Of a stretch of DNA of 64,000 bases, positions 46,918 through 57,172 are shown piece by piece. Every line of letters starts with the position of its first letter. The stretch's first letter is position 1. The translations under genes were made by a program, and so were the position numbers. The notes beneath the pieces were generated by a model. That model was not told where the DNA came from. It made no database searches and saw nothing but the letters and a program-made list of their open reading frames with translations. The DNA comes from Orientallactaga sibirica (taxonomy: Eukaryota; Chordata; Mammalia; Rodentia; Dipodidae): the NCBI GenBank assembly GCA_036365145.1, contig JAEOAD010000024.1, forward strand, positions 8,455,001 through 8,519,000, given 5' to 3'.

Positions 46918-47338
46918 TTATTTACTTTTTTCAATTGTCTTCCCCTTTTTAAAAATGAGTTCAGTATAAGATAGCCTATATAAGTCAGGTATTTTAAGGA
47001 CATCAATAAAAATTTTTAAATATTTCCATTCAGGCGTTAGAAGCAAATACTGATATTTTCTTATTTTAAGATTACTAGCAAAACCAACTCCAAATATTCT
47101 ATATGCTCCTATTAGCCTGTATCTTCTTTTATAGTTTAAAATCTTCATTTTGACAAAATTTGATCTTCACATATGCTAAAAGATCTGGTTTCTGAAACGA
47201 TGTCAAAAATTTTTCAAGTTCTTGTTTTATTTATAATTTTTAATAAATTATTCTGCAAAATTTATACTTGAAATTTCCAACTTGGTCCTGTCACAAAAAA
47301 ATACTCATCAGCCATATTCTAAAAAAAATGAATTTTGG
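46918..47338. other. Unique AT-rich sequence
   Basis: A 76-codon minus frame (46918-47148) is unassigned; nothing else recognised. Confidence 0.45.
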
Positions 47339-47465
47339 TCAGGCATGGTGGCACATGCCTTTAATCCCAGCACTCCAGAGGCAGAGATAGGAGGATCACC
47401 ATGAGTTTGAGGCCACCCTGAGACTACATAGTGAATTTCAGGTCATCCTGGGCCAGAAAAAAAAT
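47338..47465 (+). mobile_element. B1 SINE
   Basis: GTCAGGCATGGTGGCACATG through GGGCCAGAAAAAAAAT. Target duplication AAATGAATTTTG at 47326-47337 and 47466-47477. The 3' part of the body is shortened. Confidence 0.94.
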
Positions 47466-47518
47466 AAATGAATTTTGTATTCAGTTGCTGTCAAACTGCT
47501 TATAAAATAATTTGGCAG

Positions 47519-47714
47519 AGGACTAGAAAGATGGCTTAGCAGTTAAGGCACTTGCCTGCAAAGCCTAAGGACCCAGGTTCAATTCTCCAGGTCTCACATA
47601 AGCCAGATGTGTGTCATGGCACATGCATCTGGAGTTCGTTTGCATTGGTGCACCCATTCTCTCTCAGTTTCTCTCTCACTCTCTATCTTTCTCTGTCTCT
47701 AATAAATAAATAAT
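47519..47714 (+). mobile_element. tRNA-like SINE
   Basis: GGACTAGAAAGATGGCTTAG head, CT-rich body and AATAAATAAATAA tail; about 20 bases missing before the CT part. Confidence 0.93.
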
Positions 47715-47756
47715 TAGGCAGGCATAATGTAAATAATCAGGGCCTTTTAAAAAACA

Positions 47757-47962
47757 ATTTTTATATATTTGTTTATTTGTGTGTAGGTGTGTGTGTGTAT
47801 GCACTTGTACAGAAGACATTGGAGCCTCTTGCCACTACAACCAAAGGTGAGTTGCTGGGGTCATATTGAGTGTCTGACTAACATGGGTGACTTGGGTATT
47901 GAGCCCAGGCCAGCAGGCTTCACAACCAAGTACCTTTAACCATTCAGCCATCTTTCCAGCAG
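47757..47962 (-). mobile_element. tRNA-like SINE variant with TG-repeat tail
   Basis: GTGTGTAGGTGTGTGTGTG, GGAGCCTCTTGCCACTACAA, CAGGCTTCACAACCAAGTAC and CAGCCATCTTTCCAGC. Second member of the TG-tailed variant. Confidence 0.72.
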
Positions 47963-48823
47963 CATGAACCAGTTTTGATGTATTGTATTTGTATAAATAT
48001 TCATTGTTATCAAAGGTTCTCCTTCCATACATTATTTGTAAAATGATTTATTGGACATTATATAAAGTCTCTATTTATATTTGTCCTCTACATAAAACTA
48101 ATCAAATTTTGAGACCAATTATGGCCTTAAATGATGTCTTACTCGTTAGTTCATATTTTCCTTAGGTGAGAAAATAGCTTTTTTTTTTCCCTTAATCACT
48201 AATTAAGTAGTGGCCAGTAGTATAATTAGTACCTATTGTGATTTATTATTTAAATGCTGTAGTACTCAGGAACTTTTACTTAGCTTTAATACATTTTTGT
48301 GTGTGTGAATTGTAACACATTGTCAAGACAAAATAGTTATATTAAGGAGTTTTAAAACATTTTTTAAAGTTTTGGTTGGTCCGTTGATTTCTTCGTTGAA
48401 TATTTCCTTTTCCAAGAAAAAAAAAAAAAAAAAACCTTAAAAACTTTCCCAAGCTATTTTTAATCGGCTCATAGTCCCTGAAACATATATATACTCCTAA
48501 ATCTCATTGATTAGGTGTTTGCTCTCTTATAATAAAAGTAAAAGTAAATATTATCATTTTAGACATGTCAAAAAGAACTTTAGAACCAGCAGCTAATAGC
48601 TAAATAAAGAATAAGACTGAACTACGTGATATTCTGAAGGGCTGACACAAGTGTAGGATAGAGAAATAGAGAGTTCTAATTTTGGATACAAAAATAATAC
48701 TATTTTAAATATCCATTGCAGTCCTTCTGAACACAACACCCAGAAACATGTCATGTACTCATTACATAAGGACTAACTTCTCAAAATTATAAATATGTTT
48801 TTTACAAGAATTATTTATCTAGA

Positions 48824-49129
48824 ATGAATCAGTTCAATAAAGAAAACAGAAAATGGATCACAGGGTTTCCTAAGCAGGAATATAGTGCCTATGAGTCCGC
48901 TTTAAATCCGCTTGTTGTTGACCTCCTGGTCTCTTGTTCTGCAGAGTGTGCCCAAGGCAGTTCTTCCTGTCAGCTCCTGAAAAGAAGCATTGATTGTCTC
49001 CTAACTATTCAGTACAGCACAGCCTGGCAGATTAAGAGAGGTGCTAATGGCAAGATCGGAAGTGGAGCGAAACTACTCAAAGACATGGGGAGGCATATAA
49101 GATTCAGAAGCGGTTATTGCCTGCATTAA
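48824..49129 (+). other. Unassigned ORF, 101 codons
   Basis: ATG-initiated frame in unique sequence, with several cysteines in its middle third (SCSAECAQGSSSC, at about residues 37-49) and a basic C-terminal third. No signal peptide or membrane segment is evident. I do not recognise it. It could be chance, an exon or part of a decayed processed gene; the next frame downstream (49294-49503) begins after several stops and in another phase. Confidence 0.2.
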
Positions 49130-49293
49130 AGAAGACATATAGAAATGGAGAGAAATTTATTGAAGAGTATAAAAATGGATATAAAAAGCAGAACTGCCAA
49201 TGAAAAGAAAAGATAAAGGAAAGCAAGAGAGGTGTTCCTTGAATAAACAAGTAACATTTGGATAAAGAGGGAGGTGGAGGGAACAAAAGTGAG

Positions 49294-49503
49294 ATGACAG
49301 ATGGAGCTGACTTACAAAAGTGCAAGATTAGACTAGAAAACTTCAACTTAGCATTCAACAAAGGGTTAGAAGGTTCCCTAGCACAGACTGGAATACCTTT
49401 TCCTGTACTAGAAAATGAAAGATTAACAGGCTTTATTAATGCACTGGAGCAGATAATTAGGCAATTAAAACTATTAAAATTTGATAGAATATCAGAACTA
49501 TAA
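49294..49503 (+). other. Unassigned ORF, 69 codons, helical C-terminus
   Basis: ATG frame (extended upstream by a non-ATG start at 49258) ending at TAA 49501-49503. The second half reads like an amphipathic helix (LTGFINALEQIIRQLKLLKF). A 137-codon frame runs on the opposite strand (49104-49517). Not recognised; a decayed retrocopy is possible, since A-rich basic text precedes it. Confidence 0.2.
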
Positions 49504-49779
49504 AGCATGCCTGCCAAGTTTTAACTTTTCAAGCTAAGACTTGGCTTTTGAAATGTTACCCTTGCTTTTAAAAACTATTAGTGCTTTGTTGCTGAAAGAG
49601 TTTGCTTTTCATTACTGGAAATCAGAAATTTTGAACAAAGAAGGAAGGTGTAATATCATTGAAAATAACAAATTTATAAAGATTTCATATTTATAAAAAT
49701 GTAGAAACAGCAATAGGTGTAAAATGATTCATGAAGTGGAGACAGTTGCATTAGCTTTGGATAATTCTTCGTTTATTTT

Positions 49780-49920
49780 TGTTTGTTTGGTTTTTCAAGG
49801 TAGGGTCTCTCTCTAGCTCAGGCTGACCTGGAATTCACAATGTAGTCTCAGGGTGGCCTTGAATTCCTACTTCTGCCTCCTGAGTGCTAAGATTAAAGTC
49901 ATGTGCCACCACGCCTGGCT
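49780..49920 (-). mobile_element. B1 SINE
   Basis: GTTTG-rich tail, CAAGGTAGGGTCTCTCTCTA through GCCACCACGCCTGGCT. Target duplication GGATAATTCTT at 49759-49769 and 49921-49931. About 15 bases are deleted in the middle. Confidence 0.95.
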
Positions 49921-49931
49921 GGATAATTCTT

Positions 49932-51511
49932 TTTGACAGACAAATATCACAATACTTTTCTACCCAGAACATACATAGAGGCATAGTCATTCATATAACT
50001 GATTAATAATTCTGTAGTACAGTTTTATAAGTTAAACAATATGTGGCTGTATTACTTATGGTAACCTAAGGCTCAAAGAAAATGTTAGGGAAAAGACAAT
50101 GGAAATTGGTTATAACGGGGATAGCATTTATAAAAGATATGATTGTTTTTAAATCTAAATAGTGTGTAATTTAGAATTAGATATATTCTTATATTTTACT
50201 AAAAGGGAAAGGAGTAAGTAGGATCGACTTCTCTCAAAGACAACAAGAAAATGTCACCATTCTAGGAAAAATAATTCATTTGTAGTTTCACCTCAGAAGT
50301 ATCATTACCTGTGCTTTCCTGATTCCCCTCACTGTAGCAGCACAGGTCTGCTTCACACTATGAACATATACTCAAGTACTTGAGCCTAAAAGAATCCTAC
50401 CAGCTTGTGAAATTTTGACTTATTTAACAAACTGTTAATCAGTCACACTTAAAATATGAATGATATTTTGCTTATATTTTAGATTTTAAGCCACAATTGG
50501 ATCATATTTCAAGAGAATATTATATTGTTTTAAAAGTTCTAGCCATATATGAACAAATAGTTCAAAATAAAATATGTTAAACTAATTCATTTTACATTTT
50601 CTTGGGATTCTGATTGGCTCCTTTTTTGCAATATTAAAGATATAGTTTATATATTGAATAAAATCAGGAATTTCAAATGTGAAGGAAACAAAATTGATTA
50701 ATCTGAACAGACTTGTTTCAAAGCAGTTTGTTATGATATTTAAAGAGCCATTATCCAAGTTTCCAGTGAAGATAGCTGGTTAATGTCATGGTCTTATATC
50801 CTAGCTTCTATTGCAAAGAAATATTCATTGAATTTTTTACCAGATAGCCACATTCAGACATAAGAAAAAGAAATCTCTACATGACCAGAAAGAAGAACTT
50901 ATAGACTATAAGTAGATAATATATCCACATGGTACACAGAGGTACAACTTAGGTATGGAATTTATAACTCAGGTAACACTCAGAGTCAAAATTTGTCTGA
51001 ATAAAGACAGAAGACATAAAAGTGTTTGTAACTTTAAGTAAGGATGAGAATATTTTTGTTGATTGCTGAATTCCTCAAATGAAGATAATCTGTATCTTGG
51101 CTGAAATACAGGAAAACAACCATGAAAGCACTGAAAATACAAACTGCACTAGGTGTCAGTTTTAGTAAAAAAAAAGAAAAAAAAAGAAATTAAATTTCAG
51201 ATTGACTGCATCTGATTCATAATGGCATGACATTTAGATGCTTAGCATACAAACTAACATAAGCAGTGGAATTAACTAAATACAGGTAATAGTGGAAGCA
51301 GCTGCAGGACAGTGGAATAACGTGGCTGGTGAGGATAAGCAAGCACACAAGAGCTCCAGAGCAGACAGGGAATCGTACTATAGGGGAGTTGGACTGCCAA
51401 CTCAAGCAAGGTCAACTGACAGCAGAGTTCATATGGAATGAAAAGTAAGTAAAGCAGGGCTGAAACAACAACAACAAATCCCCAAACACTATTAAACAGA
51501 ACCTAATGTGA
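49932..51511. other. Unique AT-rich sequence
   Basis: No interspersed repeat or gene recognised in about 1.6 kb. Confidence 0.5.
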
Positions 51512-51516
51512 GTATT

Positions 51517-51906
51517 TGTAGCAGACAGCTTCAGGTTCGCTGAGATGAACTTCCAGACCAGGCACAGTTATGGAGGAAGGGATATTATTTATTGAAGCTT
51601 ACAGATCCAGGGGAAGTTCCATAATGGCAGAAGAAGCGACCTTCTCTCACAAGACCAAGCAGAGAGAGAAAAAGCCAACCAGCCACCACAGCACACAGAG
51701 CAAAACTACAGCCAAAAGCCACACAGCACACTTCAGGAACTCCTGCTAGGCACATTTGCATATCTTTACAATGGAATCTCAAACCCACACCTTAAGACCT
51801 TAAGACCAGCCCCCAGTGACATTGCCTCTAGCCAGGTGATTGCAGATGCAAACTATAACTAATAAAACACTGAATATATTGGGGGACATATATTCAAACT
51901 ACCACA
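51517..51906 (-). repeat. MaLR 3' LTR (left on the plus strand)
   Basis: 390 bp, begins TGTAGCAGACAGCTTCAGG and ends CAAACTACCACA on the plus strand. The polyadenylation region reads AATAAATAATATCCC on the element strand. Confidence 0.95.
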
Positions 51907-52534
51907 TTCCGCCCCCTGGCCACCAATATATTTAGCTCCTGGCCCCCAATAGATTTATAACTATCACACATTGTAAATTGTATTCAGTCCAATTTCAAAA
52001 GTTCTCACAGTCTTGACCAACTTAAGATAGTCCTGTAAAATCAAACAAGTTAAATACTTTCAACATGTAAAAGCACAGAGTAAACATTTTTAACTGGTAA
52101 AAGGCATAGCAAGGAGAGACAAGAATAATGCAAAGTCAACCACCATCATCAGTAATCATCAAACTTCTGCAGTTCAAGTTCAATATAACCCGAGACTGAC
52201 AGTCTCCAGGTTTTCCAATTCCGCCCCTCCAGCAGGGCAGAGTAGCCAGGAAAATTTCCATCACAGGCCAACACTGCACACTATATGGGAGCCCTTGCAT
52301 AGTCCTGGTATATCCAAAACATCTTCAGGTCTCCATGCAAACTGAAAGGATGAAAAATACAGCCTAATCCTCCAAAGACCCCAAACAGTTAGAAGTTTAG
52401 AAATACTATCTCACTCCAAAGGAGCCTTAACTCCAGCCTCCTAAGAAGCCATAAGTACCTCAAATTCCAGACCCAGCTCTCTACCAGCAAATAGGTAAAA
52501 GGTCACCCTTCTTGCTGGTCCAGAGCCTGCTTCC
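51907..52534 (-). mobile_element. MaLR interior, 3' part
   Basis: Non-coding interior between the 3' LTR and the nested LTR. No polymerase or gag motif seen. Confidence 0.75.
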
Positions 52535-52948
52535 TGCATGAACCTAAGTAAAAGGGACATAGAACAGGCCTTTGAGTACGTGACTCTGGCCTAGTGAGAT
52601 AACAGGAAATGAGCTGACTGACTGCTTATCTGGCTTCTGTAAACTGCTTGCACCATAAAAGGAAAGATTACACACAGAAACCCCCGGTTGAACTTAAGCC
52701 CTAGTGACCTATCTTAACTGCAATTTGTCACCCCCACCTAGGAACCCACACAAATGCAGACCTCTGCGACTATAGGGAGAAGATCATGGCATGTTACAAA
52801 TTGATTGGTCCACAGTGCGCAGGCTTGAACAATTTGAAATGATTGGCCTAAGAACTATAAGAGTGTCACAAATGAATTGGTCAGCATTCTGCTGGCTTCT
52901 GATGTTGTAAAATGATTGGTTCACAATGCATGGGCTTTGTTGTAATCC

Positions 52949-52956
52949 TATAAAAG
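52949..52956 (+). promoter_or_regulatory. TATA box of nested ERV LTR
   Basis: TATAAAAG, about 30 bases upstream of the presumed start of R (near 52978) and preceded by clustered ATTGG boxes. Confidence 0.65.
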
Positions 52957-53029
52957 CTGTTCTGATTCTGCACTCAGGGACTTCAGTCCTCTACCCCTGC
53001 GTGGCGTACAACTATGGGCCCCAACTTGG

Positions 53030-53036
53030 AATAAAA
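53030..53036 (+). terminator. Polyadenylation signal of nested ERV LTR
   Basis: AATAAAA about 75 bp after the TATA box, in the R region. Confidence 0.65.
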
Positions 53037-53620
53037 ATCCTCTTGCTGTTTGCATAAAGACCATTTCTCGTGAGTGATTTGGGGTGCTGCCTTTCCCGAG
53101 ACAGAGCCTGGGGAGTCCTCGCATTGAGGGTCTTGCACAAACCACGGTCCATCTTCCAAAGGCTCTTCCAGCCTATTCCTGAGGGTTTTCCTGCCCTGCC
53201 TCATGCTGCATCTCAGCAGCAGCTCCTGGAACCATGTGCAATTCATGACCACTCCATGCATTTTTCATGCTTCCAAAACCAATACCAGGTGTGCAGGACA
53301 CAGCCATATTCTTAATCCAGGGACAAAATAAATCATAGCCTTGAAAAGCAGGTTTTCCTTCTCCAGTCAACACTCTTTCCAAAAGTTTGCATTTCTAACA
53401 GTCTTTCCTCAGGCATCCTCTCCATTGTTTTAATGTAAAGTAGTCATCAGGCCACCTTCCTTCCACCTTCCTTACGATTGCTAATGTGTTGACAATAGCA
53501 GCTAAACCAGCCTCAATGCCTCTACTTTTAACTTGCTTCAGGTTTTCCAACTTAAAATCTTAAAATCTCACTCTGATATCTTTAGCCAAGCACATCAGTC
53601 GATTACAAATTTAACTTTGA

Positions 53621-53902
53621 TCAAACTTTCTGGGCCTGGATAGCAGAACGTAGCCATCCCTTATGCCAGTAGCCCAGTTCCAACAAAGGCCTATGCTGTC
53701 TTTCCTTCCCCTTAGAAAGCTCATAAGCCAAGCCTTGAAGTTCAATACTGTCTGCACTTAGCATTCTCAAACTCTCATCAGAATAGTCCACAAAACTTGG
53801 CTTACCACTCCAGAAGGCATCTTCAGTTGCAAGCACCAAGTCCATGCCCATTCCTCCAAAACAAAGGTTCCAAAAGACGAATATCCACACGATCTTGTCC
53901 AT
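53621..53902 (-). other. 93-codon ORF in MaLR leader
   Basis: The first ATG on the element strand is at 53902-53900, about 10 bases past the primer binding site. The N-terminus MDKIVWIFVFWNLCFGGMGM is hydrophobic, like a signal peptide or membrane anchor; the rest is hydrophilic and ends basic (IQAQKV). It is not recognised as gag. It may be chance, a captured sequence or a leader ORF shared by the subfamily. Confidence 0.3.
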
Positions 53903-53908
53903 CTCACC

Positions 53909-53926
53909 CCACACTCCTTGGTACCA
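53909..53926 (-). other. Primer binding site (Leu-tRNA-like) of MaLR
   Basis: Element-strand text TGGTACCAAGGAGTGTGG begins 6 bases after the LTR end. It resembles the Leu-type site known for ERVL/MaLR elements. Confidence 0.65.
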
Positions 53927-53932
53927 CTTTAC

Positions 53933-54322
53933 TGTAGCAGACAGCTTCAGGTTCGCTGAGATGAACTTCCAGACAAGGTACAGTTATGGAGGAAGGGATA
54001 TTATTTATTGAAGCTTACAGATCCAGGGGAAGTTCCATAATGGCAGAAGAAGAGACCTTCTCTCACAAGACCAAGCAGAGAGAGAAAAAGCTAACCAGCC
54101 ACCACAGCACACAGAGCAAAACTACAACCAAAAGCCACACAGCACACTTCAGGAATTCCTGCTAGGCACATTTGCATATCTTTGCAATGGAATCTCAAAC
54201 CCACACCTTAAGACCTTAAGACCAGCCCCCAGTGACATTGCCTCTAGCCAGGTGATTGCAGATGCAAACTATAACTAATAAAACACTGAATATATTGGGG
54301 GACATATATTCAAACTACCACA
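53933..54322 (-). repeat. MaLR 5' LTR (right on the plus strand)
   Basis: 390 bp; differs from the left LTR at about seven positions, mostly transitions. Abuts GTATT at 54323. Confidence 0.95.
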
Positions 54323-54327
54323 GTATT

Positions 54328-55186
54328 GAAACCCTGACATGATTAGCACGGTACTCAGAGGATTTGTTCAAATCTAAATTTTTAGTTGATTTTAAGGTAC
54401 TGCTAGTAGTTTATACGCTCAAACATTTTGAGACAAAATTGATCCTCCTATCAGCAAATGCAAAATATTGCAAACATATGGAAAAAATTCCATTTAAAAA
54501 TTCAACATACTTTAAAGAATAAAGAAATTTGGTTTCCTAATACTGATGTTTAAATGATAATTAAGCATTTCTTCCTCTTCTCTTTCCCTCTTCTAAAAAA
54601 ATATACATTTTAGTAATTTAAATGTTAAACTGTTTTAATAAAGTTACTATTGAAACTAATTTGGAACAGTTTTGTTTTGGTGAGTAAAATTTCTAAATTC
54701 ATGTACACCTGTGTGACTTGATTTGCCATCCCTATCCATGGAGAGTATTCTGTGATCCCCAGTTTCTTTTGGGAAGCTGTAAAAAAATGCCATCAGCAGG
54801 ATGGTCTGGCTAGGAAGTTCAAGTTCAAGTTACAGGCAAATCCAGTCTGTTGACAGCTTTCTTCTTGCTCATGAATGGACTTCTACCTGTCTGCTCACAG
54901 GGGAAATGGGGTGGCATAGCTTGCTGGGTCTCCTTTTGATAAGAACACAAATTAGTTTGATGAAGCTTTGCCTTCATGACTTAGTCACCTCCCAGAAACA
55001 TATCACTTAATAGAGCTTTCAATAGTGATTAATTTAGGAGTACGGACTTTGAGAAGATCCATTAATAAGATGAAGATGCAATATATCAGTTACTTTGATC
55101 AAAGTAAATTGTAATTTTTTTCTGCCAGTACATTTTTGCTTAATAAACATGTAATATATAGTCTTACATTTTGTACATTTTCTATA
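54328..55186. other. Unique sequence, possibly an old LTR near 54715-55010
   Basis: Text near 54790-55005 (GGTCTCCTTTTGATAAGAAC, TTCATGACTTAGTCACCTCC) recalls an old mammalian LTR but could not be assigned. Confidence 0.35.
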
Positions 55187-55203
55187 ACTCTGAATCTCCT
55201 TTT

Positions 55204-55358
55204 TATATTTATTTATTTATTGGGTTTTCAAGGTAGGATCTTACTCCAGCCCGGGCTGACCTTGAATTTTGTAGTCTCAATGTGGCATTCCTCCTACCTC
55301 TGCCTACCTCAGGAGAGCTGAGATTAAAGGTGAGTGTGTGTGTCACCACACCCAGCTA
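55204..55358 (-). mobile_element. B1 SINE
   Basis: (TTTA)n tail, CAAGGTAGGATCTTACTCCA through CACCACACCCAGCT. Target duplication ACTCTGAAT at 55187-55195 and 55361-55369. Confidence 0.93.
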
Positions 55359-55369
55359 TCACTCTGAAT

Positions 55370-55870
55370 TTCTATTAAACTCTTGTGACTAGTAACTGTA
55401 ATTGCTTTGGATCATTCTAAAAGAGCTATTTTTATTTGATTATTTATTTTTATTTTTAAAATTTTTGATGATTGTACATAATTATGTTTTTGTATTAAAT
55501 AAACAGTAGTTACAGTTTAATATTTGATAGAATTTTTAATAAGCTAATTTTAGAAATTGAAAATGTATAGTTATTTCTTAAAAGAAAATTGGCCTAGCTA
55601 TTGATAAAATGTATTTTATAAACTTTATTTTCTCAGGGATTTATTACATAAGTCTAAGTTTTATAATTTTATAGAATTACATTTATTAAACTCAATAAAA
55701 TTAAAAGTTCAGTATACTCTAAAACATGATATTGCTTTAATTACTTTTTCTGATTTAACAGAATTTTTTTCTAAATATTTATTTACAGTTAAGTGACTTA
55801 TTTCTGTCTAAAATACCTTAATATTTATATATCTTATATCTTTGAAGATAAACTATGAAATCCATCCCAA
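55370..55870. other. Unique, very AT-rich sequence
   Basis: Nothing recognised. Confidence 0.5.
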
Positions 55871-55883
55871 TGGATGATCTTTT

Positions 55884-56135
55884 TGAGGAGAGAGACAAAG
55901 AGAGGGAGGAGAGAGGGAGAGGAAGACAGAGATGGATGCGCCAGCAGCCTCTCAGCTGCTGCGAACGAAATCCAGATGCGTGCTCCCCCTTGTGGTCAAG
56001 TGTGGCATTGTGCCCTTGCGTCACTTTGCATCTGGCTAAATGTGGGACCTGAAGATTGGAACCACTAGAGATTGGAACCTGTGTTCTTAGGCTTAGGAGG
56101 CAAGCACCTTAACTGCTAAGCCATCTCTCCAGCCC
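55884..56135 (-). mobile_element. tRNA-like SINE with extra internal sequence
   Basis: Perfect 13-bp target duplication TGGATGATCTTTT at 55871-55883 and 56136-56148. Keeps several CpGs (GATGCGCCAGC, GCTGCGAACG, GATGCGTGC, TTGCGTCAC), suggesting youth. The segment AGATTGGAACC is duplicated (about 56052 and 56070), lengthening it to about 250 bp. Confidence 0.95.
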
Positions 56136-56148
56136 TGGATGATCTTTT

Positions 56149-56344
56149 AATATCAATAATCAACGTTACAAAAAAAAAAGAGTCTAAGAAAAATTTTAAA
56201 AATAGAGTATAGAAGGAAAATGCATTAAAAAAAAAAAAAAAAAGAATGCACACTATTATCAGAAAAGTAGAAAGAAACTTGCCAGGCTGATAGGAAAAGG
56301 ACCAGGAAAATGATCAGTTTTGCCCTTTTTTCTTGTTTTGAAAG
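56149..56344. other. A-rich unique sequence
   Basis: Poly-A at 56226-56243; otherwise nothing recognised. Confidence 0.45.
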
Positions 56345-56345
56345 T

Positions 56346-57172
56346 GTTATGGTTAAAATGTATGTTAAGGTTAAAATGCCTTGCAGTAGATTTTGTGATC
56401 AACAAAATCAACAGACAGGAGGAAGGATGTGGCTCTAGAAAAAACAGCAAAGCAGGTCTTGACAAACTGGCTGGCACTCACCGAACCCTGTGAAGGTAAG
56501 AGGTAAGACACTGTTTTTCCCTAGTAACAGTTTTGCCTTTCATGCTTGGTTCTCCTTCCCTGTTGCAAAGCAATCTCTTGACCCAACAATGTCTTCCACT
56601 GTCATTTGGAGGTGTGTGCGAACTCCAAGTCTAGTTATCTTGACAGAGGGTCATGTGATCAGTTCCATGACTAGGCTAAGATTGATGATTAGACCCGAGC
56701 TACATTTCTCTATACCTCAGTCCATTTATTTTAAAGATCCACTGATATCCTTAGCCAAAACACCTTATAAACTGCAGATTTTGCTGTCTAGTGATACACT
56801 CTTTGGGTTTCCTCCATTACACAGGAGTTTGATATTTCCTGCTTTTTTACTTAATAAACTTGCTTTTTCTCCACAAATAAAGTCACTCTTTTCTAAGAAC
56901 TCACCCTTGTTTGTCTGTAAGTTTGGTTCTTTGAGTTTTTTTAAATATATTTTATTTATTTATTTGTGAGAGAGGGAGAGTGGCAGATAGAAAGTGAGAA
57001 TGGGCATATTAGGGCCTCTAGCCAGTGCGAATGGACTCCAGATGCATGCACCTCCTTGTGTATCTGGCTTACGTGGGTCCTGGGGAATCAAACGTGTGTC
57101 CTTAGGCTTTGCTAGCAAATGCCTTAACTGCTAAGCCATTTCCCCAGTACATCCTTCTTTGAGTTTTTGACA
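56346..57172 (+). mobile_element. Solo ERV LTR (class I-like), interrupted by a SINE
   Basis: GTTAAAATG-rich start, TTATAAACTGCAGATTTTGC near 56765, CTTTGGGTTTCCTCCATTAC and GAGTTTGATATTTCCTGC, then AATAAACTTGCTTTTTCTCC at 56852-56871 as polyadenylation region. U5-like text continues to about 56940 and resumes after the SINE at 57169. A 159-codon frame runs along it (56490-56969) but matches nothing. LTR ends are approximate. Confidence 0.6.
56941..57150 (-). mobile_element. tRNA-like SINE in the ERV LTR
   Basis: Perfect 14-bp target duplication TTCTTTGAGTTTTT at 56927-56940 and 57155-57168. Typical tail, body and head (GCTAAGCCATTTCCCCAG). Confidence 0.96.

Larger units (their letters stand above)
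47963..49770. other. Unique sequence with two unassigned ORFs
   Basis: No interspersed repeat recognised in 1.8 kb. Poly-A at 48418-48434. The ORFs at 48824 and 49294 are described separately. Confidence 0.5.
52535..53137 (+). mobile_element. Solo class I ERV (gammaretrovirus-like) LTR nested in the MaLR
   Basis: Plus-strand LTR layout. U3 has four ATTGG (inverted CCAAT) boxes between about 52803 and 52920, TATAAAAG at 52949-52956, AATAAAA at 53030-53036 and a U5 ending near GAGGGTCTTGCA. This order is that of gammaretroviral LTRs. The MaLR interior resumes after it, so it inserted later. Exact ends and the 4-bp target duplication could not be fixed; no internal viral genes are present. Confidence 0.75.
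53138..53932 (-). mobile_element. MaLR interior, 5' part
   Basis: Non-coding interior with primer binding site at its right end and one 93-codon frame next to it. A second frame (53173-53382, minus) lies in another phase. Confidence 0.75.
51517..54322 (-). mobile_element. Complete ERVL-MaLR (MT-like) element with both LTRs
   Basis: Two 390-bp direct LTRs (51517-51906 and 53933-54322), each TG...CA, enclose a 2.0-kb interior. A 5-bp target duplication GTATT lies at 51512-51516 and 54323-54327. Reading the LTR in reverse gives a MaLR start (TGTGGTAGTTTGAATATATG), so the element is on the minus strand; a Leu-type primer binding site next to the right LTR agrees. The LTRs differ at about 7 of 390 positions (about 1.8 percent), so the insertion is fairly recent. 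The interior has no gag-pol, as is usual for this non-autonomous group (family knowledge), and carries a foreign LTR. Confidence 0.93.

Noticed and set aside
49104..49517. 137-codon minus-strand open frame
   Set aside because: It overlaps the plus-strand ORFs and its Phe/Ser/Leu-rich product is what the complement of A-rich text gives by chance.
52983..53382. Several overlapping open frames around the nested LTR
   Set aside because: One frame crosses the junction between a non-coding LTR and the MaLR interior; the others, including the minus frame at 53173-53382, lie in different phases, so a single gene is not supported.
56490..56969. 159-codon plus-strand open frame
   Set aside because: It lies along an ERV LTR and ends in a SINE tail; LTRs of this type do not code, and the product resembles nothing known.
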